Assembly: GCF_001422545.1 (NCBI RefSeq)
Contig: NZ_LMLE01000001.1
Location: forward strand, 472,830 to 536,829
Origin: Pedobacter sp. Leaf41
GTDB lineage: Bacteria; Bacteroidota; Bacteroidia; Sphingobacteriales; Sphingobacteriaceae
DNA: 64,000 nt
Direction of reading: 5' to 3'
Of this stretch, positions 8,978-17,907 are shown piece by piece (within the stretch, counting starts at the first letter, position 1; the number at the start of each line of letters is the position of its first letter). Below the pieces are notes generated by a model, which did no database searches, was not told the origin of the DNA, and saw nothing but the letters and a program-made list of their open reading frames with translations. The translations under genes and the position numbers were made by a program.

Positions 8978-9652
8978 CTAGTCTTCAACAATCTCACTAT
9001 TAATCCCCACTTCATCCTTAACATCTTCTTTAAAATAGTTTTTCTGGAAGATGAGGATCAGTATTACGCCAACTGAAATCGCAGCATCAGCAAGGTTAAA
9101 AACGGGCCTGAAAAATACAAATTCATCACCTCCCCAAATAGGTATCCAGCTTGGAAAATGACCTGTGAGTAGAGGAAAGTAAAACATATCTACAACATTT
9201 CCGTGAAGAAATGACGAATACCCATCGGATGAAAATTTAGCGAGACCTTCGTATCTGGCGTAATCATTAAATGAAGCATTGTAAACCATTCCTTTATCGA
9301 AGATTGCGCCATAAAATACACAATCGATAATGTTGCCCAATGCGCCAACGAAAATCAAGGAAACGTTTAATATCAATCCTCTATGATACTTTTTCTTGAT
9401 CAGATAATGTAAGCCGTAACCAATTCCGCCAACGGCAATAATTCTAAAGATTGATAAAGCTAATTTCCCAAATTCGCCACCAAACTCCATTCCGAATGCC
9501 ATTCCGGGATTTTCAGTAAAATGCAAGCCAGATTTTCCAAAAAATATAATCTCCTGGCCAATCTCCATATTGGTTTTTACCCAAATTTTAAGCGCTTGGT
9601 CAGCAAGTAAAACTAAAAAGATAACTAATAAAGGTTTTGTATAGCCTTTCAT
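8978..9652 (-). CDS. lspA: Signal peptidase II (lipoprotein signal peptidase)
   Basis: This inner-membrane aspartyl protease cuts the signal peptide from diacylglyceryl-modified prolipoproteins. At 224 residues it is longer than the E. coli type (about 160), as is common in Bacteroidota. Four membrane segments are visible. The catalytic aspartates lie in VGALGNIIDCVFYGAIFDKG and FNLADAAISVGVI, and the conserved N-terminal Asp in LLADQALKIWVK. The extra length is a loop around residues 120-165. Its start overlaps the traR stop by one base (TAATG), so translation is probably coupled. It serves the many lipoproteins of this genome. Confidence 0.95.
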   Translation of the reverse strand: MKGYTKPLLVIFLVLLADQALKIWVKTNMEIGQEIIFFGKSGLHFTENPGMAFGMEFGGEFGKLALSIFRIIAVGGIGYGLHYLIKKKYHRGLILNVSLIFVGALGNIIDCVFYGAIFDKGMVYNASFNDYARYEGLAKFSSDGYSSFLHGNVVDMFYFPLLTGHFPSWIPIWGGDEFVFFRPVFNLADAAISVGVILILIFQKNYFKEDVKDEVGINSEIVED

Positions 9653-10035
9653 TAACTCTGCTTTAATTTAGCTTCCATGCTTAAAGTAGCATGTGGAACC
9701 GCACGTAAACGTTCTTTTTGAATTAATTTACCAGTTTCGCGACAAATGCCATAAGTTTTGTTTTCGATACGCACCAATGCATTCTCCAAATTGTCGATAA
9801 ATTTTTTCTGGCGGGCAGCTAATTGATTGATTTGCTCTTTTTCCATGGTTGCGGAACCATCTTCTAAAGTTTTGTAAGCTCCTGAAGTATCTTCCGTTCC
9901 ATTAGCGTTAGGGTTACTTAATGATGATGTTAATGCATTAAGTTCTTCTTTCGCAATGCGTAATTTATCTTGAATCAGTTCTTTAAATTCTTGAAGTTCA
10001 CTGTCTGAGTAGCGTGTTTTGTTACTGTTTTCCAT
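9652..10035 (-). CDS. TraR/DksA-family regulator with degenerate zinc finger
   Basis: The 127-residue protein has an N-terminal coiled coil (about 10-85) and a C-terminal DksA/TraR-type finger region, YGICRETGKLIQKERLRAVPHATLSMEAK. Only one cysteine of the usual four remains, so zinc binding is doubtful; such degenerate fingers are common in DksA relatives. DksA-like proteins bind the RNA polymerase secondary channel. There is no recognisable DNA-binding domain. It sits between ileS (30 nt upstream) and lspA (1-nt overlap), a conserved arrangement in Bacteroidota. The role in this operon is not known. Confidence 0.85.
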   Translation of the reverse strand: MENSNKTRYSDSELQEFKELIQDKLRIAKEELNALTSSLSNPNANGTEDTSGAYKTLEDGSATMEKEQINQLAARQKKFIDNLENALVRIENKTYGICRETGKLIQKERLRAVPHATLSMEAKLKQS

Positions 10036-10065
10036 TTTTTTAATTTAGTTTTCTAAGATATGGAT

Positions 10066-13000
10066 TTATATTTTAGTTACTGAAATGCTTAATTCAACAT
10101 CGTCTATAGTGATTTTGTTTGAGCTAAACGCTTCACCTGTTAATTCTAATTCGTCGGCTAAAATTTCTGCGCAAATGTAGCCCTTGTTTTTAGCAACTGC
10201 TGCTTTAACAAGGTTATCATTTTGTAAAGCCACCTTAATCCTATCAGTCACTTCAAAATTTAATTCTTTACGTAAATTTTGAATTCTGTTCACAAGCTCG
10301 CGAGCAATTCCTTCTTGTTTCAATTCTTCGGAAATGGTTACATCCAAAGCAACCGTTAAGCTACCTAAATTGGTCACCTGCCATCCTGGAATATCTTCTG
10401 CAATGATTTCAACATCTAAAAGTTGTACATCGTATGAAATACTGTCGCCGAGTTTGGGGTCAGTTGAGATATTTATTTGTCCTTCTTTTTCTAAAGTAAA
10501 AATATCTTCCTGACTGAAATTGTTAATTGCATCTGCAACAGCTTTCATGCTCTTACCTACTTTCGCACCTAAAACCTTAAAGTTCGGTTTAACTTTTTTC
10601 TTTACAATGCCATGCGTATCAGTGATGAATTCGATATGTTTAACATTGGTTTCTGAAAGGATATAATCGGCGACTTTCGAAATTTTTTGCTCAAAATCAC
10701 TACTTAAAGAAGGGATCAAGATTTTCTCTAAAGGCTGACGAACATTGATGCTCGACTTTTTACGCAACGATAAAACCATCGAAGAAATATTCTGAGCATA
10801 AACCATGCGCTCATTTAAATCTGTATCGATTAAGCTTTCGTCTGCTGGTGTCCATAATGTTAAGTGAACAGATTGTTCAGCATTTTTATCGTTGATACTT
10901 AAGTTTCTGTACAACCAATCGGCAAAGAAAGGCGCTACCGGACTCATCAGCTGTGCTAAAGTTTCTAAACACGTGTAAAGTGTTTCATAAGCAGCACGTT
11001 TATCATCAGTCATTTCACCCTTCCAAAAGCGGCGGCGACTTAATCTGATGTACCAGTTACTTAGGTGTTCATCAACGAAAGCCTGAATAGCACGAGTAGC
11101 TTTAGTAGGTTCGTAGGCATTGTAAGCCTCATCCACTTCATTGATTAAGGTTTGCAGCAACGATAAAATCCATCGGTCTAACTCCGTTCTATCTGCCACA
11201 TTGCTTAAATTATTTTTGTCGATTTCGAACTTATCGATATTAGCGTATAAAGCGAAAAAAGCGTAAGTGTTATAAAGCGTTCCGAAGAATTTACGGCGAA
11301 CTTCTGCAATTCCTTCGATATCAAATTTTAAATTATCCCAGGGGTTTGCGTTCGAAATCATGTACCAACGCGTCGCATCAGCACCATATTCATTAATGGT
11401 TTGGAAAGGATCAGCAGCATTGCCCAAACGTTTAGACATTTTCTGCCCGTTTTTATCTAATACCAAGCCATTTGAAACTACATTTTTGTAGGCTACCTTA
11501 TCAAAAACCAATGTAGAAATGGCATGTAAAGTATAAAACCAACCACGGGTTTGGTCTACACCTTCGGCGATGAAATCTGCCGGGAAATCTTCGTTTCCAT
11601 CAATGCTTTCTTTGTTTTCGAAAGGGTAGTGCCACTGTGCATAAGGCATAGCACCAGAATCGAACCAAACATCAATCAAATCACTTTCTCGAGTCATTGG
11701 TTTGCCTGATGGAGATACCAAAGTAATTTGATCCACTACATTTTTATGCAAGTCGATCAGGTCGTAGTTCTCTTCAGACATGTTGCCAACCTCAAACCCT
11801 TTAAACGGATTTTCTTTTTGAAAACCTGCTGCGATAGATTTTTCGATGGCGTTATAAAGTTCTTCAATAGAACCTATTAAAACTTCTTCTTTCTTGTCTT
11901 CAGTCCTCCATATAGGCAAAGGAATTCCCCAATATCTCGAACGCGATAAATTCCAATCGTTGGCATTTTTTAACCAATTGCCAAAACGACCTTCACCTGT
12001 AGATTTTGGTTTCCAGTTAATGGTTTCATTAAGATCGAACATTCTGTCTTTAACATCAGTTACCTTGATAAACCAAGAGTCTAGAGGATAATATAAAAGT
12101 GGTTCATCAGTTCTCCAGCTATGTGGGTAGCTGTGGACATATTTTTCTACTTTGAAGGCCTTATTTTCTTCCTTTAATAAAATTGCAATTTCTACATCAA
12201 CAGATTTTTCAGGTGCTGTGCCAGCATCATAATATTCATTCTTTACATATTTGCCACCGAAAGGGCCAACATGCTTAGTGAATTTTCCTTGTAAATCCAC
12301 CAACGGAACAAGGATATCATGATCATCCATCACCAACATTGGTGGAATTTCTGGAAGGGCTTCTTTGGCAACTTTAGCATCATCAGCACCGAACGTTGGT
12401 GCGGTGTGTACAATACCAGTACCGTCTTCGGTAGTTACAAAATCGCCAGAAATTACTCGGAAAGCATTTTCAGGATTGTTGTATGGTAAAGCGTAAGTTA
12501 AAAGTTGTTCATATTTTATGCCAACCAATTCAGTTCCCTTGCATTCGGCAAGGATTTGGTAAGGAATTTTTCCTGCCTTGCCGGCAGGCAGGTTATCAGC
12601 AGCTTTGAAATTAGCAAAATCTTCAGCTTCGTTACTTTCAAAAAAACCTTTACCAAATTGTTTCCCAACCAGGCTTTTCGCCAAAATTACATTTGTTGGC
12701 AAGAAAGTATACTGGTTAAAAGTTTTAACTAAAACATAGTCAATTTTCGGTCCTACAGTTAGCGCCGTGTTCGATGGTAAAGTCCACGGAGTTGTGGTCC
12801 AGGCCAACAAATAAATATCTCCAGCTTCTTTCAAAAAGGAAGGTAAAGTATCAGGTAAAGCCTTGAATTGCGCAACAATTGTGGTATCAGTTACATCGCG
12901 GTAAGCACCGGGTTGGTTTACCTCGTGCGAACTTAAGCCTGTTCCTGCTTTCGGAGAATACGGTTGGATGGTGTAGCCTTTGTAAATTAATCCTTTATCG

Positions 13001-13500
13001 TAAATCTGCTTTAAAAGCCACCAAACCGATTCCATGTATTTCGATTTGTAGGTAATGTATGGATCGTCCATATCTACCCAATAGCCCATTTTTTCAGTCA
13101 AGTCGTTCCACACATCAGTGTAACGCATCACTGTTTTTTTACAGGCTTCATTATAATCTTCGATAGAAATCGTTTTGCCGATATCTTCTTTAGTAATGCC
13201 TAATTCTTTTTCGGTGCCAAGCTCAACGGGTAAGCCGTGTGTATCCCAACCCGCTTTTCTTTTAACCTGATAGCCTTTAATTGTTTTGTAGCGGCAAAAA
13301 ATATCCTTAATAGCACGAGCCATTACGTGGTGAATGCCCGGCATGCCATTAGCAGACGGCGGTCCCTCGTAAAAAGTAAACGGATTAGACTTCGGACGAG
13401 ACGAAATGCTCTTTTCAAAGATGTTTTCTTCTTTCCAAAAATCCAGTATTTCTTGCCCTATTTTGGCAAGGTCCAATTGTTTAAATTCGCTATACATCAA
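10066..13500 (-). CDS. ileS: Isoleucyl-tRNA synthetase
   Basis: The 1144-residue class I synthetase attaches isoleucine to tRNA-Ile. The HIGH-type signature is PSANGMPGIHH (about residues 48-58), and the KMSKS loop is QKMSKRLGN. The CP1 editing domain lies about 200-420. An alpha-helical anticodon domain and a long C-terminal region follow, with HEC-type WFYTLHAIST near the catalytic core. A GC-rich palindrome (12572-12592) is read in frame as LPAGKAG at about residues 303-309 in the editing domain. It is the first gene of a leftward operon with traR and lspA. Upstream, TAACTTTG at 13527-13534 on the minus strand is a plausible -7 box. Confidence 0.96.
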   Translation of the reverse strand: MMYSEFKQLDLAKIGQEILDFWKEENIFEKSISSRPKSNPFTFYEGPPSANGMPGIHHVMARAIKDIFCRYKTIKGYQVKRKAGWDTHGLPVELGTEKELGITKEDIGKTISIEDYNEACKKTVMRYTDVWNDLTEKMGYWVDMDDPYITYKSKYMESVWWLLKQIYDKGLIYKGYTIQPYSPKAGTGLSSHEVNQPGAYRDVTDTTIVAQFKALPDTLPSFLKEAGDIYLLAWTTTPWTLPSNTALTVGPKIDYVLVKTFNQYTFLPTNVILAKSLVGKQFGKGFFESNEAEDFANFKAADNLPAGKAGKIPYQILAECKGTELVGIKYEQLLTYALPYNNPENAFRVISGDFVTTEDGTGIVHTAPTFGADDAKVAKEALPEIPPMLVMDDHDILVPLVDLQGKFTKHVGPFGGKYVKNEYYDAGTAPEKSVDVEIAILLKEENKAFKVEKYVHSYPHSWRTDEPLLYYPLDSWFIKVTDVKDRMFDLNETINWKPKSTGEGRFGNWLKNANDWNLSRSRYWGIPLPIWRTEDKKEEVLIGSIEELYNAIEKSIAAGFQKENPFKGFEVGNMSEENYDLIDLHKNVVDQITLVSPSGKPMTRESDLIDVWFDSGAMPYAQWHYPFENKESIDGNEDFPADFIAEGVDQTRGWFYTLHAISTLVFDKVAYKNVVSNGLVLDKNGQKMSKRLGNAADPFQTINEYGADATRWYMISNANPWDNLKFDIEGIAEVRRKFFGTLYNTYAFFALYANIDKFEIDKNNLSNVADRTELDRWILSLLQTLINEVDEAYNAYEPTKATRAIQAFVDEHLSNWYIRLSRRRFWKGEMTDDKRAAYETLYTCLETLAQLMSPVAPFFADWLYRNLSINDKNAEQSVHLTLWTPADESLIDTDLNERMVYAQNISSMVLSLRKKSSINVRQPLEKILIPSLSSDFEQKISKVADYILSETNVKHIEFITDTHGIVKKKVKPNFKVLGAKVGKSMKAVADAINNFSQEDIFTLEKEGQINISTDPKLGDSISYDVQLLDVEIIAEDIPGWQVTNLGSLTVALDVTISEELKQEGIARELVNRIQNLRKELNFEVTDRIKVALQNDNLVKAAVAKNKGYICAEILADELELTGEAFSSNKITIDDVELSISVTKI
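12572..12592. repeat. GC-rich palindrome inserted in ileS
   Basis: CCTGCC (12572-12577) and GGCAGG (12587-12592) flank the perfect palindrome TGCCGGCA (12579-12586), with one unpaired T at 12578. It is far more GC-rich than its surroundings and is exactly 21 bases, keeping the ileS frame. It encodes LPAGKAG on the minus strand. Confidence 0.8.
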
Positions 13501-13570
13501 TTAAGTACCTCAAAAAATTAAGGATGCAAAGTTAAAAAAATTGGCTGAATTTTGGTAGTTTTGATGTAAA

Positions 13571-13578
13571 TACTTTTG
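13571..13578 (+). promoter_or_regulatory. -7 box before the small membrane gene pair
   Basis: TACTTTTG matches TAnnTTTG and ends two bases before the GTG start at 13581. TTTG at 13551-13554, 16 nt upstream, could be the -33 element, although the spacing is short. Confidence 0.4.
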
Positions 13579-13580
13579 AC

Positions 13581-13769
13581 GTGAAATTATTTAATTTTGG
13601 GCTTTCTTTGATGATTATCGCTGTAATTGCACTGCCTATTGTTGCTGTCATCAGTCCTGCCAGCCGCAATTTTATGTTGTTCGCATTTTATTTCTTTGGC
13701 CTGCTCGAACTTATTGGACTCATCTTTGTTTTAGTCCATATTATTCAAAACAAAAGAAACTCTCCATGA
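13581..13769 (+). CDS. Small two-helix membrane protein
   Basis: The 62-residue protein has two hydrophobic segments (LSLMIIAVIALPIVAVI and FMLFAFYFFGLLELIGLIFVLVHII) and a short basic tail (QNKRNSP). The start is a GTG directly behind a -7 box. Its stop overlaps the start of the next gene (ATGA), which supports that both are translated and coupled. I do not recognise a family; no function can be given. Confidence 0.6.
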   Translation: MKLFNFGLSLMIIAVIALPIVAVISPASRNFMLFAFYFFGLLELIGLIFVLVHIIQNKRNSP

Positions 13770-14038
13770 TCAAGCTCCTGAAATTACAAAAAGCCGTTTT
13801 AGTTCTTATTCTTGGTGTATTGTCATTTGTCGCTTACCGAATTTTGAGTGCGAATGAAGTGAGCTGGGCTCGCTATTTACAAATCCTGGCCGGCATACTG
13901 GTAATGGTTGGTGCATTATGGATGTTATATCCCGTGTTGTTTGCAAAGCAGGACAAAGATGGGAACGCAGAAATTATTACCGACCCGACAGTTGAGGTCC
14001 CGGTAGATGATGAAGAGGAAAGACCTGTAAAGGAATAA
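13766..14038 (+). CDS. Small membrane protein with acidic tail
   Basis: The 90-residue protein has two membrane helices (VLVLILGVLSFVAYRIL and YLQILAGILVMVGALWMLYPVLF). Its soluble C-terminus is strongly acidic (about 65-90, ending in DDEEERPVKE). It overlaps the upstream small membrane gene by four bases (ATGA), a sign of translational coupling. The family is unknown. The two could form a membrane complex, but that is inference from overlap alone. Confidence 0.6.
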   Translation: MIKLLKLQKAVLVLILGVLSFVAYRILSANEVSWARYLQILAGILVMVGALWMLYPVLFAKQDKDGNAEIITDPTVEVPVDDEEERPVKE

Positions 14039-14348
14039 GCTGATTTACGATAAGAAGTTTCTGAGTTTTTTAGTGGGTTGTTAATATGAACTACATTTTG
14101 TCAACTATCTTATTTAATTTCAAAATAACTATTAAAAAAGCAATCCAGTGTTTTATTTTTAATGTTCGTCCTGCTGTACGCTTTACTCGTTCAATGAAGA
14201 ATTTCACTCGTGCCCGCTACCATCAGGTTTAGATCACTTAATTCTGAGTAAGAAATAAATTTTTCTGGCCAATAACCTACATAAACTCAACTTCTGATTC
14301 TTGCACTAACTGAAACCTGTTAACCGAAAATATTCAACTGAAAACTGT
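14039..14348. other. Intergenic region without a convincing gene
   Basis: About 310 bases between convergent genes. It holds a copy of the AGCGGGCACGA repeat (14168-14227, listed separately). A 48-codon open stretch from 14086 has no family resemblance and runs through the repeat, so I do not call it. No T-rich terminator is obvious. Confidence 0.5.
14168..14227 (-). repeat. AGCGGGCACGA-type interspersed repeat, copy 1
   Basis: On the minus strand this reads CCTGATGGTAGCGGGCACGA, then a variable centre, then ACGAGTAAAGCG and ACAGCAGGAC. The same block order is found at 53639-53702 and, more diverged, at 49771-49831. The shared edges and differing centres mark a dispersed repeat family. Confidence 0.65.
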
Positions 14349-16700
14349 TTAGTGATCAAACTCACCAGCATTTTTCGCCGATTCTTCGTCAGAAATTACT
14401 TTTCTAACTTTCTTTTTATCCAGCCACAACACCAAAGCAGGTAATAAGGTTAAGTTAAAAATCAAGGCTACAAATAATGTTATGGAAAGCAGCAGGCCCA
14501 AAATTACTGTACCGCCAAAGGTGGAGGCCGTAAAAATTCCGAAACCGAAGAACAGAATCAACGCAATGTGTGTCATGCTTACCCCAGTTTCAGTAATTGT
14601 ATCGGTAATTACTTTCGGAACAGAATAGTTAGTCAAGTTTAGTTCTTGCTGGTAACGGGTTAGGAAATATATGGTTTGATCTGATGCCAATCCAAAAGCA
14701 ATTGTGAAAATTAAAATGGTTGAGGGTTTAAGGGAAATCCCAAAATAGCCCATAATTCCAGCGGTAATAATCAATGGAACGATATTCGGTAGCAGCGAGA
14801 TAAACATAATGCCCACGCTTTTGAATTGAGCCAGACGTAAGAGCGAGATTAATACAATTGCCAGGCCAATGCTTTCAAATAAATGTTTCAACATGTAATC
14901 CGTTCCTTTAGAAAAGATAATGCTCGAACCCGTTAATTCCACATCAAACTTATCGGGAGGTAAAATGCTATCAATACGTGGTTTTAGTTCAGCCATTATT
15001 GCATCTAAACGTTTGGACCCCACATCTGCCATCTGAAAACTAATCCTGGTACTTTGATTGCCTTTGCTTACGAAGTTGGTTAATAAGCTTGCGTTTCCTT
15101 TTCCGCCGCTGGCAATGTATGCGAGAATAAAGTTTTTTTCCATATTATCCGGCAAACGGAAAAATGCAGTATCGTTGTTGTAAAAAGCCTGTGTAGCATA
15201 TTTTAGCCCCATATTAACTGAAATCGAACGCGAAAATTCTGGATAGGCAGCAATCATTTTCTCCATTTTTTCCATCCTTTTCAAATTCGTCAGGTTGAAA
15301 ACACCATTCTTTTTCTTGGTGTCTACGCTCACTTCAAGTGGCAAAATCCCTTCAAAATTTTTCTCAAAGAATTTTAAATCCCTTAAAATTGTTGAACTTT
15401 TTGGTAAGTCATCTACAACATATCCATTCACATTAATTTTCATCACTCCTATAATAGCAATGATGGAGATTACAATCGTGCCGATATAAATTAAGCTGCT
15501 TTTATGTTGAACAACCTGATCTGTTTTAACCAGTAATTTATGTAGAAAACCTTCTTCAACATGGTTTTGGGCTTTCAGTTTTGGCGCAGGCAAATAGCTG
15601 AAAATAATCGGAATTAGGCATAGACACATCAACCAGGTGATCATTACATTTATCGATGCAACGCTACCAAACTGCACCAGTAATTCGCTTCCTGTAAAGT
15701 ATAAAACTCCAAAACCAATGGCCGCAGTAATATTGGCAATCAATGTGGTAACCGCTATCCTTTCAATGGTAACGCTTAATGCCTGTTCTTTCGAAACACC
15801 TTTTCTTAATTCATTTTGATACTTGTTAAGCAGCAAGATGCTGTTTGGTATACCGATAATTACAATCAGCGGCGGAATTAATCCTGTTAAAATTGTTAAC
15901 TCGAAGCCGAATAATACCAAAGTACCAATGCTCCAAATTACGCCCATTACTACCACCAGAATCGGGAAGAAAACAGCGTAGAATTTCCTGAAAAAAATCA
16001 GTAGAATAATGGCAGATACTAAAATCGATAGACCCAAAAACAAAACAAACTCATTACTAACCAATTTGCTAACGGCGGTACGGATGTAAGGTAAGCCCGA
16101 AATATGTACCTGAATTTTAGTTTTTGATTCAAAAGCTTTAGCTTTTTCTTCAATCTGTTTTAAAATGGGGTTTCGTTCAGCAGAGTTTAATATTTTAGTA
16201 TCAAAAGTAATTGCCATTAAGGTGGCATTCTGTTTATTGTAAACCAATCCTTCAAAAAATGGCGTATTAAACAAGGCCTTTTTTATCGAGTCCATTTCAG
16301 AATCGGTTTTTACCGCCCCATTTGGAAGAGCTTTTAAAACAAACTTTTGCGCAACGGTATCTTTCTCTAATTGGAAAATCCGTCCGGAAGATAAAACTGC
16401 TTTTATACCTTTTAATTTCTGGATTTCATTAGAGAGTTGAACCCAGTGATTGTAAACATCTTTTTTAAAGATATTGGGCGATTGGATCCCAACCACCATT
16501 ACGCTTCCGTCTTCTCCGAAGGTTTTTTTGAAGTTATTGTATTTTATAAATGCGCTATCAGTAACAGGCAAAATTTTGCTTCCCGTGTAGGAAAGTTTTA
16601 CATTTTTGGCTTGATAGGCCATAAAAACTGTACCCAATACGAAAAATATTATGATTGCGATACGGTTCTGAAGAATAAACCTTGATAGCTTAACCCACAT
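14349..16700 (-). CDS. RND-superfamily (MMPL-type) exporter
   Basis: The 783-residue inner-membrane protein follows the RND/MMPL plan. One N-terminal helix (IIIFFVLGTVFMAYQA) is followed by a large extracytoplasmic loop (about 35-205) and a five- or six-helix bundle (about 205-375). A second helix, loop and bundle repeat this, ending near 765. Charged residues lie in the second bundle (TIAFGLASDQTIYFLTRYQQEL and GVSMTHIALILFF). Such proteins export lipids, hopanoids or small molecules using the proton gradient. No membrane-fusion or outer-membrane partner is adjacent, so it may belong to the stand-alone HAE2/HAE3-like group; the substrate is unknown. TAGTTTTG at 16732-16739 on the minus strand could be its -7 box. 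Confidence 0.85.
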   Translation of the reverse strand: MWVKLSRFILQNRIAIIIFFVLGTVFMAYQAKNVKLSYTGSKILPVTDSAFIKYNNFKKTFGEDGSVMVVGIQSPNIFKKDVYNHWVQLSNEIQKLKGIKAVLSSGRIFQLEKDTVAQKFVLKALPNGAVKTDSEMDSIKKALFNTPFFEGLVYNKQNATLMAITFDTKILNSAERNPILKQIEEKAKAFESKTKIQVHISGLPYIRTAVSKLVSNEFVLFLGLSILVSAIILLIFFRKFYAVFFPILVVVMGVIWSIGTLVLFGFELTILTGLIPPLIVIIGIPNSILLLNKYQNELRKGVSKEQALSVTIERIAVTTLIANITAAIGFGVLYFTGSELLVQFGSVASINVMITWLMCLCLIPIIFSYLPAPKLKAQNHVEEGFLHKLLVKTDQVVQHKSSLIYIGTIVISIIAIIGVMKINVNGYVVDDLPKSSTILRDLKFFEKNFEGILPLEVSVDTKKKNGVFNLTNLKRMEKMEKMIAAYPEFSRSISVNMGLKYATQAFYNNDTAFFRLPDNMEKNFILAYIASGGKGNASLLTNFVSKGNQSTRISFQMADVGSKRLDAIMAELKPRIDSILPPDKFDVELTGSSIIFSKGTDYMLKHLFESIGLAIVLISLLRLAQFKSVGIMFISLLPNIVPLIITAGIMGYFGISLKPSTILIFTIAFGLASDQTIYFLTRYQQELNLTNYSVPKVITDTITETGVSMTHIALILFFGFGIFTASTFGGTVILGLLLSITLFVALIFNLTLLPALVLWLDKKKVRKVISDEESAKNAGEFDH

Positions 16701-16793
16701 GTGTTATCTAGTTTAATTTTAATGATAAGGGCAAAACTAATCTTATTTACAAATTGGAGTGTTTTTTTGCTCAATTTATTTTGCACAATAACA

Positions 16794-16801
16794 TACTTTT
16801 G
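16794..16801 (+). promoter_or_regulatory. -7 box of recO
   Basis: TACTTTTG matches TAnnTTTG and ends 19 nt before the ATG of recO at 16821. Candidate TTTG elements upstream have poor spacing (10 or 24 nt). Confidence 0.4.
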
Positions 16802-16820
16802 AAAAAAATGTTTGAGCAGC

Positions 16821-17546
16821 ATGTTGCATAAAGTGAGGGGTATAGTTTTAAAGACGACCAATTACAGCGAAAGCAGTGTAATTGTACAAGTGCTAACCGA
16901 TAAATTTGGTATGCAATCTTACCTTATAAACGGTGTTAAAAAGCCTAAAGCTAAGGTTAAAATAAATATGTTGCAGTCCCTTCATTTGCTTGACATGGTT
17001 GTCTATCATAAGGCAAACACCAATATTCAACGGGTTTCGGAAGTGAGGCAGACACCCGTTTTTAAAAGTATTCCTTATGATATCATTAAAACCAGCATTG
17101 TTATTTTTCTTAATGAAGTGCTTTACAAGAGTATCCGACAGCAATCGGCTGATGAAAATTTGTTTGATTATATTTTTAACGCTATAGCCTGGTTTGATGA
17201 AGCTGAAGAAATAAATCCAAATTTTCACTTGTCATTTCTTTTAAAATTAACCCGGTTTTTAGGCTTTTCACCAAATGCAAAGCGAAGAAATGATCAGCTT
17301 TATTTTGATTTACAGGAAGGGGAGTTCGTTTCTAGGGTGCCCATTCACGCAAATTATCTTCAGTTAGAAGACGCATTAGGGTTTGTTTTATTATTTGAAA
17401 CCTCGCTAGAAAAAATTTCAGAGATCAAGATGAGTAACAATCAGCGGCGGTTTCTACTGGATAAGATATTGGTTTTCTATACCTTACATACTTCTTCTTT
17501 TGGTGAAGTACAATCGCATAAAATATTGGAAGCTTTGTTGAGCTGA
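16821..17546 (+). CDS. recO: DNA repair protein RecO
   Basis: RecO helps load RecA on SSB-coated single-stranded DNA in the RecFOR gap-repair pathway. The 241-residue protein starts with the typical LHKVRGIVLKTTNYSESSVIVQVLT of the N-terminal OB fold (about 1-80). A helical C-terminal domain follows. It contains no cysteine at all, so the four-cysteine zinc site of some RecO proteins is absent. I start at the ATG at 16821; an in-frame TTG nine bases upstream is less natural. Two tRNA genes follow downstream. Confidence 0.92.
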   Translation: MLHKVRGIVLKTTNYSESSVIVQVLTDKFGMQSYLINGVKKPKAKVKINMLQSLHLLDMVVYHKANTNIQRVSEVRQTPVFKSIPYDIIKTSIVIFLNEVLYKSIRQQSADENLFDYIFNAIAWFDEAEEINPNFHLSFLLKLTRFLGFSPNAKRRNDQLYFDLQEGEFVSRVPIHANYLQLEDALGFVLLFETSLEKISEIKMSNNQRRFLLDKILVFYTLHTSSFGEVQSHKILEALLS

Positions 17547-17562
17547 AAAAAAATAAAAAAGA

Positions 17563-17593
17563 TTTGCGAAACAATATTATAGCACTATATTTG
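17563..17593 (+). promoter_or_regulatory. Promoter of the tRNA-Val genes
   Basis: TTTG at 17563-17566, a 19-nt spacer, then TATATTTG at 17586-17593. This is a near-ideal Bacteroidota promoter and lies 16 nt before the first tRNA. Confidence 0.75.
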
Positions 17594-17609
17594 CATTCCC
17601 AAAAGGAAA

Positions 17610-17684
17610 GGGAAATTAGCTCAGCTGGTTCAGAGCACCTCGTTTACACCGAGGGGGTCGGGGGTTCGAACCCCTCATTTCCCA
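17610..17684 (+). tRNA. tRNA-Val (anticodon UAC), copy 1
   Basis: The 75-nt cloverleaf has acceptor arms GGGAAAT and ATTTCCC plus discriminator A. The anticodon stem CCTCG/CGAGG encloses the loop TTTACAC with anticodon TAC. The T arm is GGGGGTTCGAACCCCT. The CCA end is not encoded. It is identical to the second copy. Confidence 0.95.
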
Positions 17685-17735
17685 CACATGCTTTCAAGGA
17701 TTTGAAAGATTAATAAATAAAGCCTTTTTTCAAAA

Positions 17736-17810
17736 GGGAAATTAGCTCAGCTGGTTCAGAGCACCTCGTTTACACCGAGGGGGTCGGGGGTTCGAACCCC
17801 TCATTTCCCA
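17736..17810 (+). tRNA. tRNA-Val (anticodon UAC), copy 2
   Basis: Same 75-nt sequence as the copy 51 bases upstream, including stem and loop bases. Probably co-transcribed from the single promoter before copy 1. It is followed within 5 nt by a terminator hairpin. Confidence 0.95.
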
Positions 17811-17814
17811 CACT

Positions 17815-17845
17815 AAGCCTTTCAGGAAACTGAGAGGCTTTTTTT
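17815..17845 (+). terminator. Terminator of the tRNA-Val transcript
   Basis: AAGCCTTTCAG (17815-17825) pairs with CTGAGAGGCTT (17830-17840) with one mismatch around the loop GAAA, followed by a T-run. A classic intrinsic terminator. Confidence 0.85.
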
Positions 17846-17907
17846 ATGGATTTTTATATTTTAAGTCAATATTATATCCGAAATTGCCACATGCAAAATG
17901 AAAGTTG

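Noticed and set aside
14086-14232. 48-codon frame starting ATG 14086
   Set aside because: Its second half is the AGCGGGCACGA repeat and the protein shows no sensible pattern.
17905-17907. TTG start for the UbiA-like gene
   Set aside because: An ATG follows directly at 17908 and is the better start.
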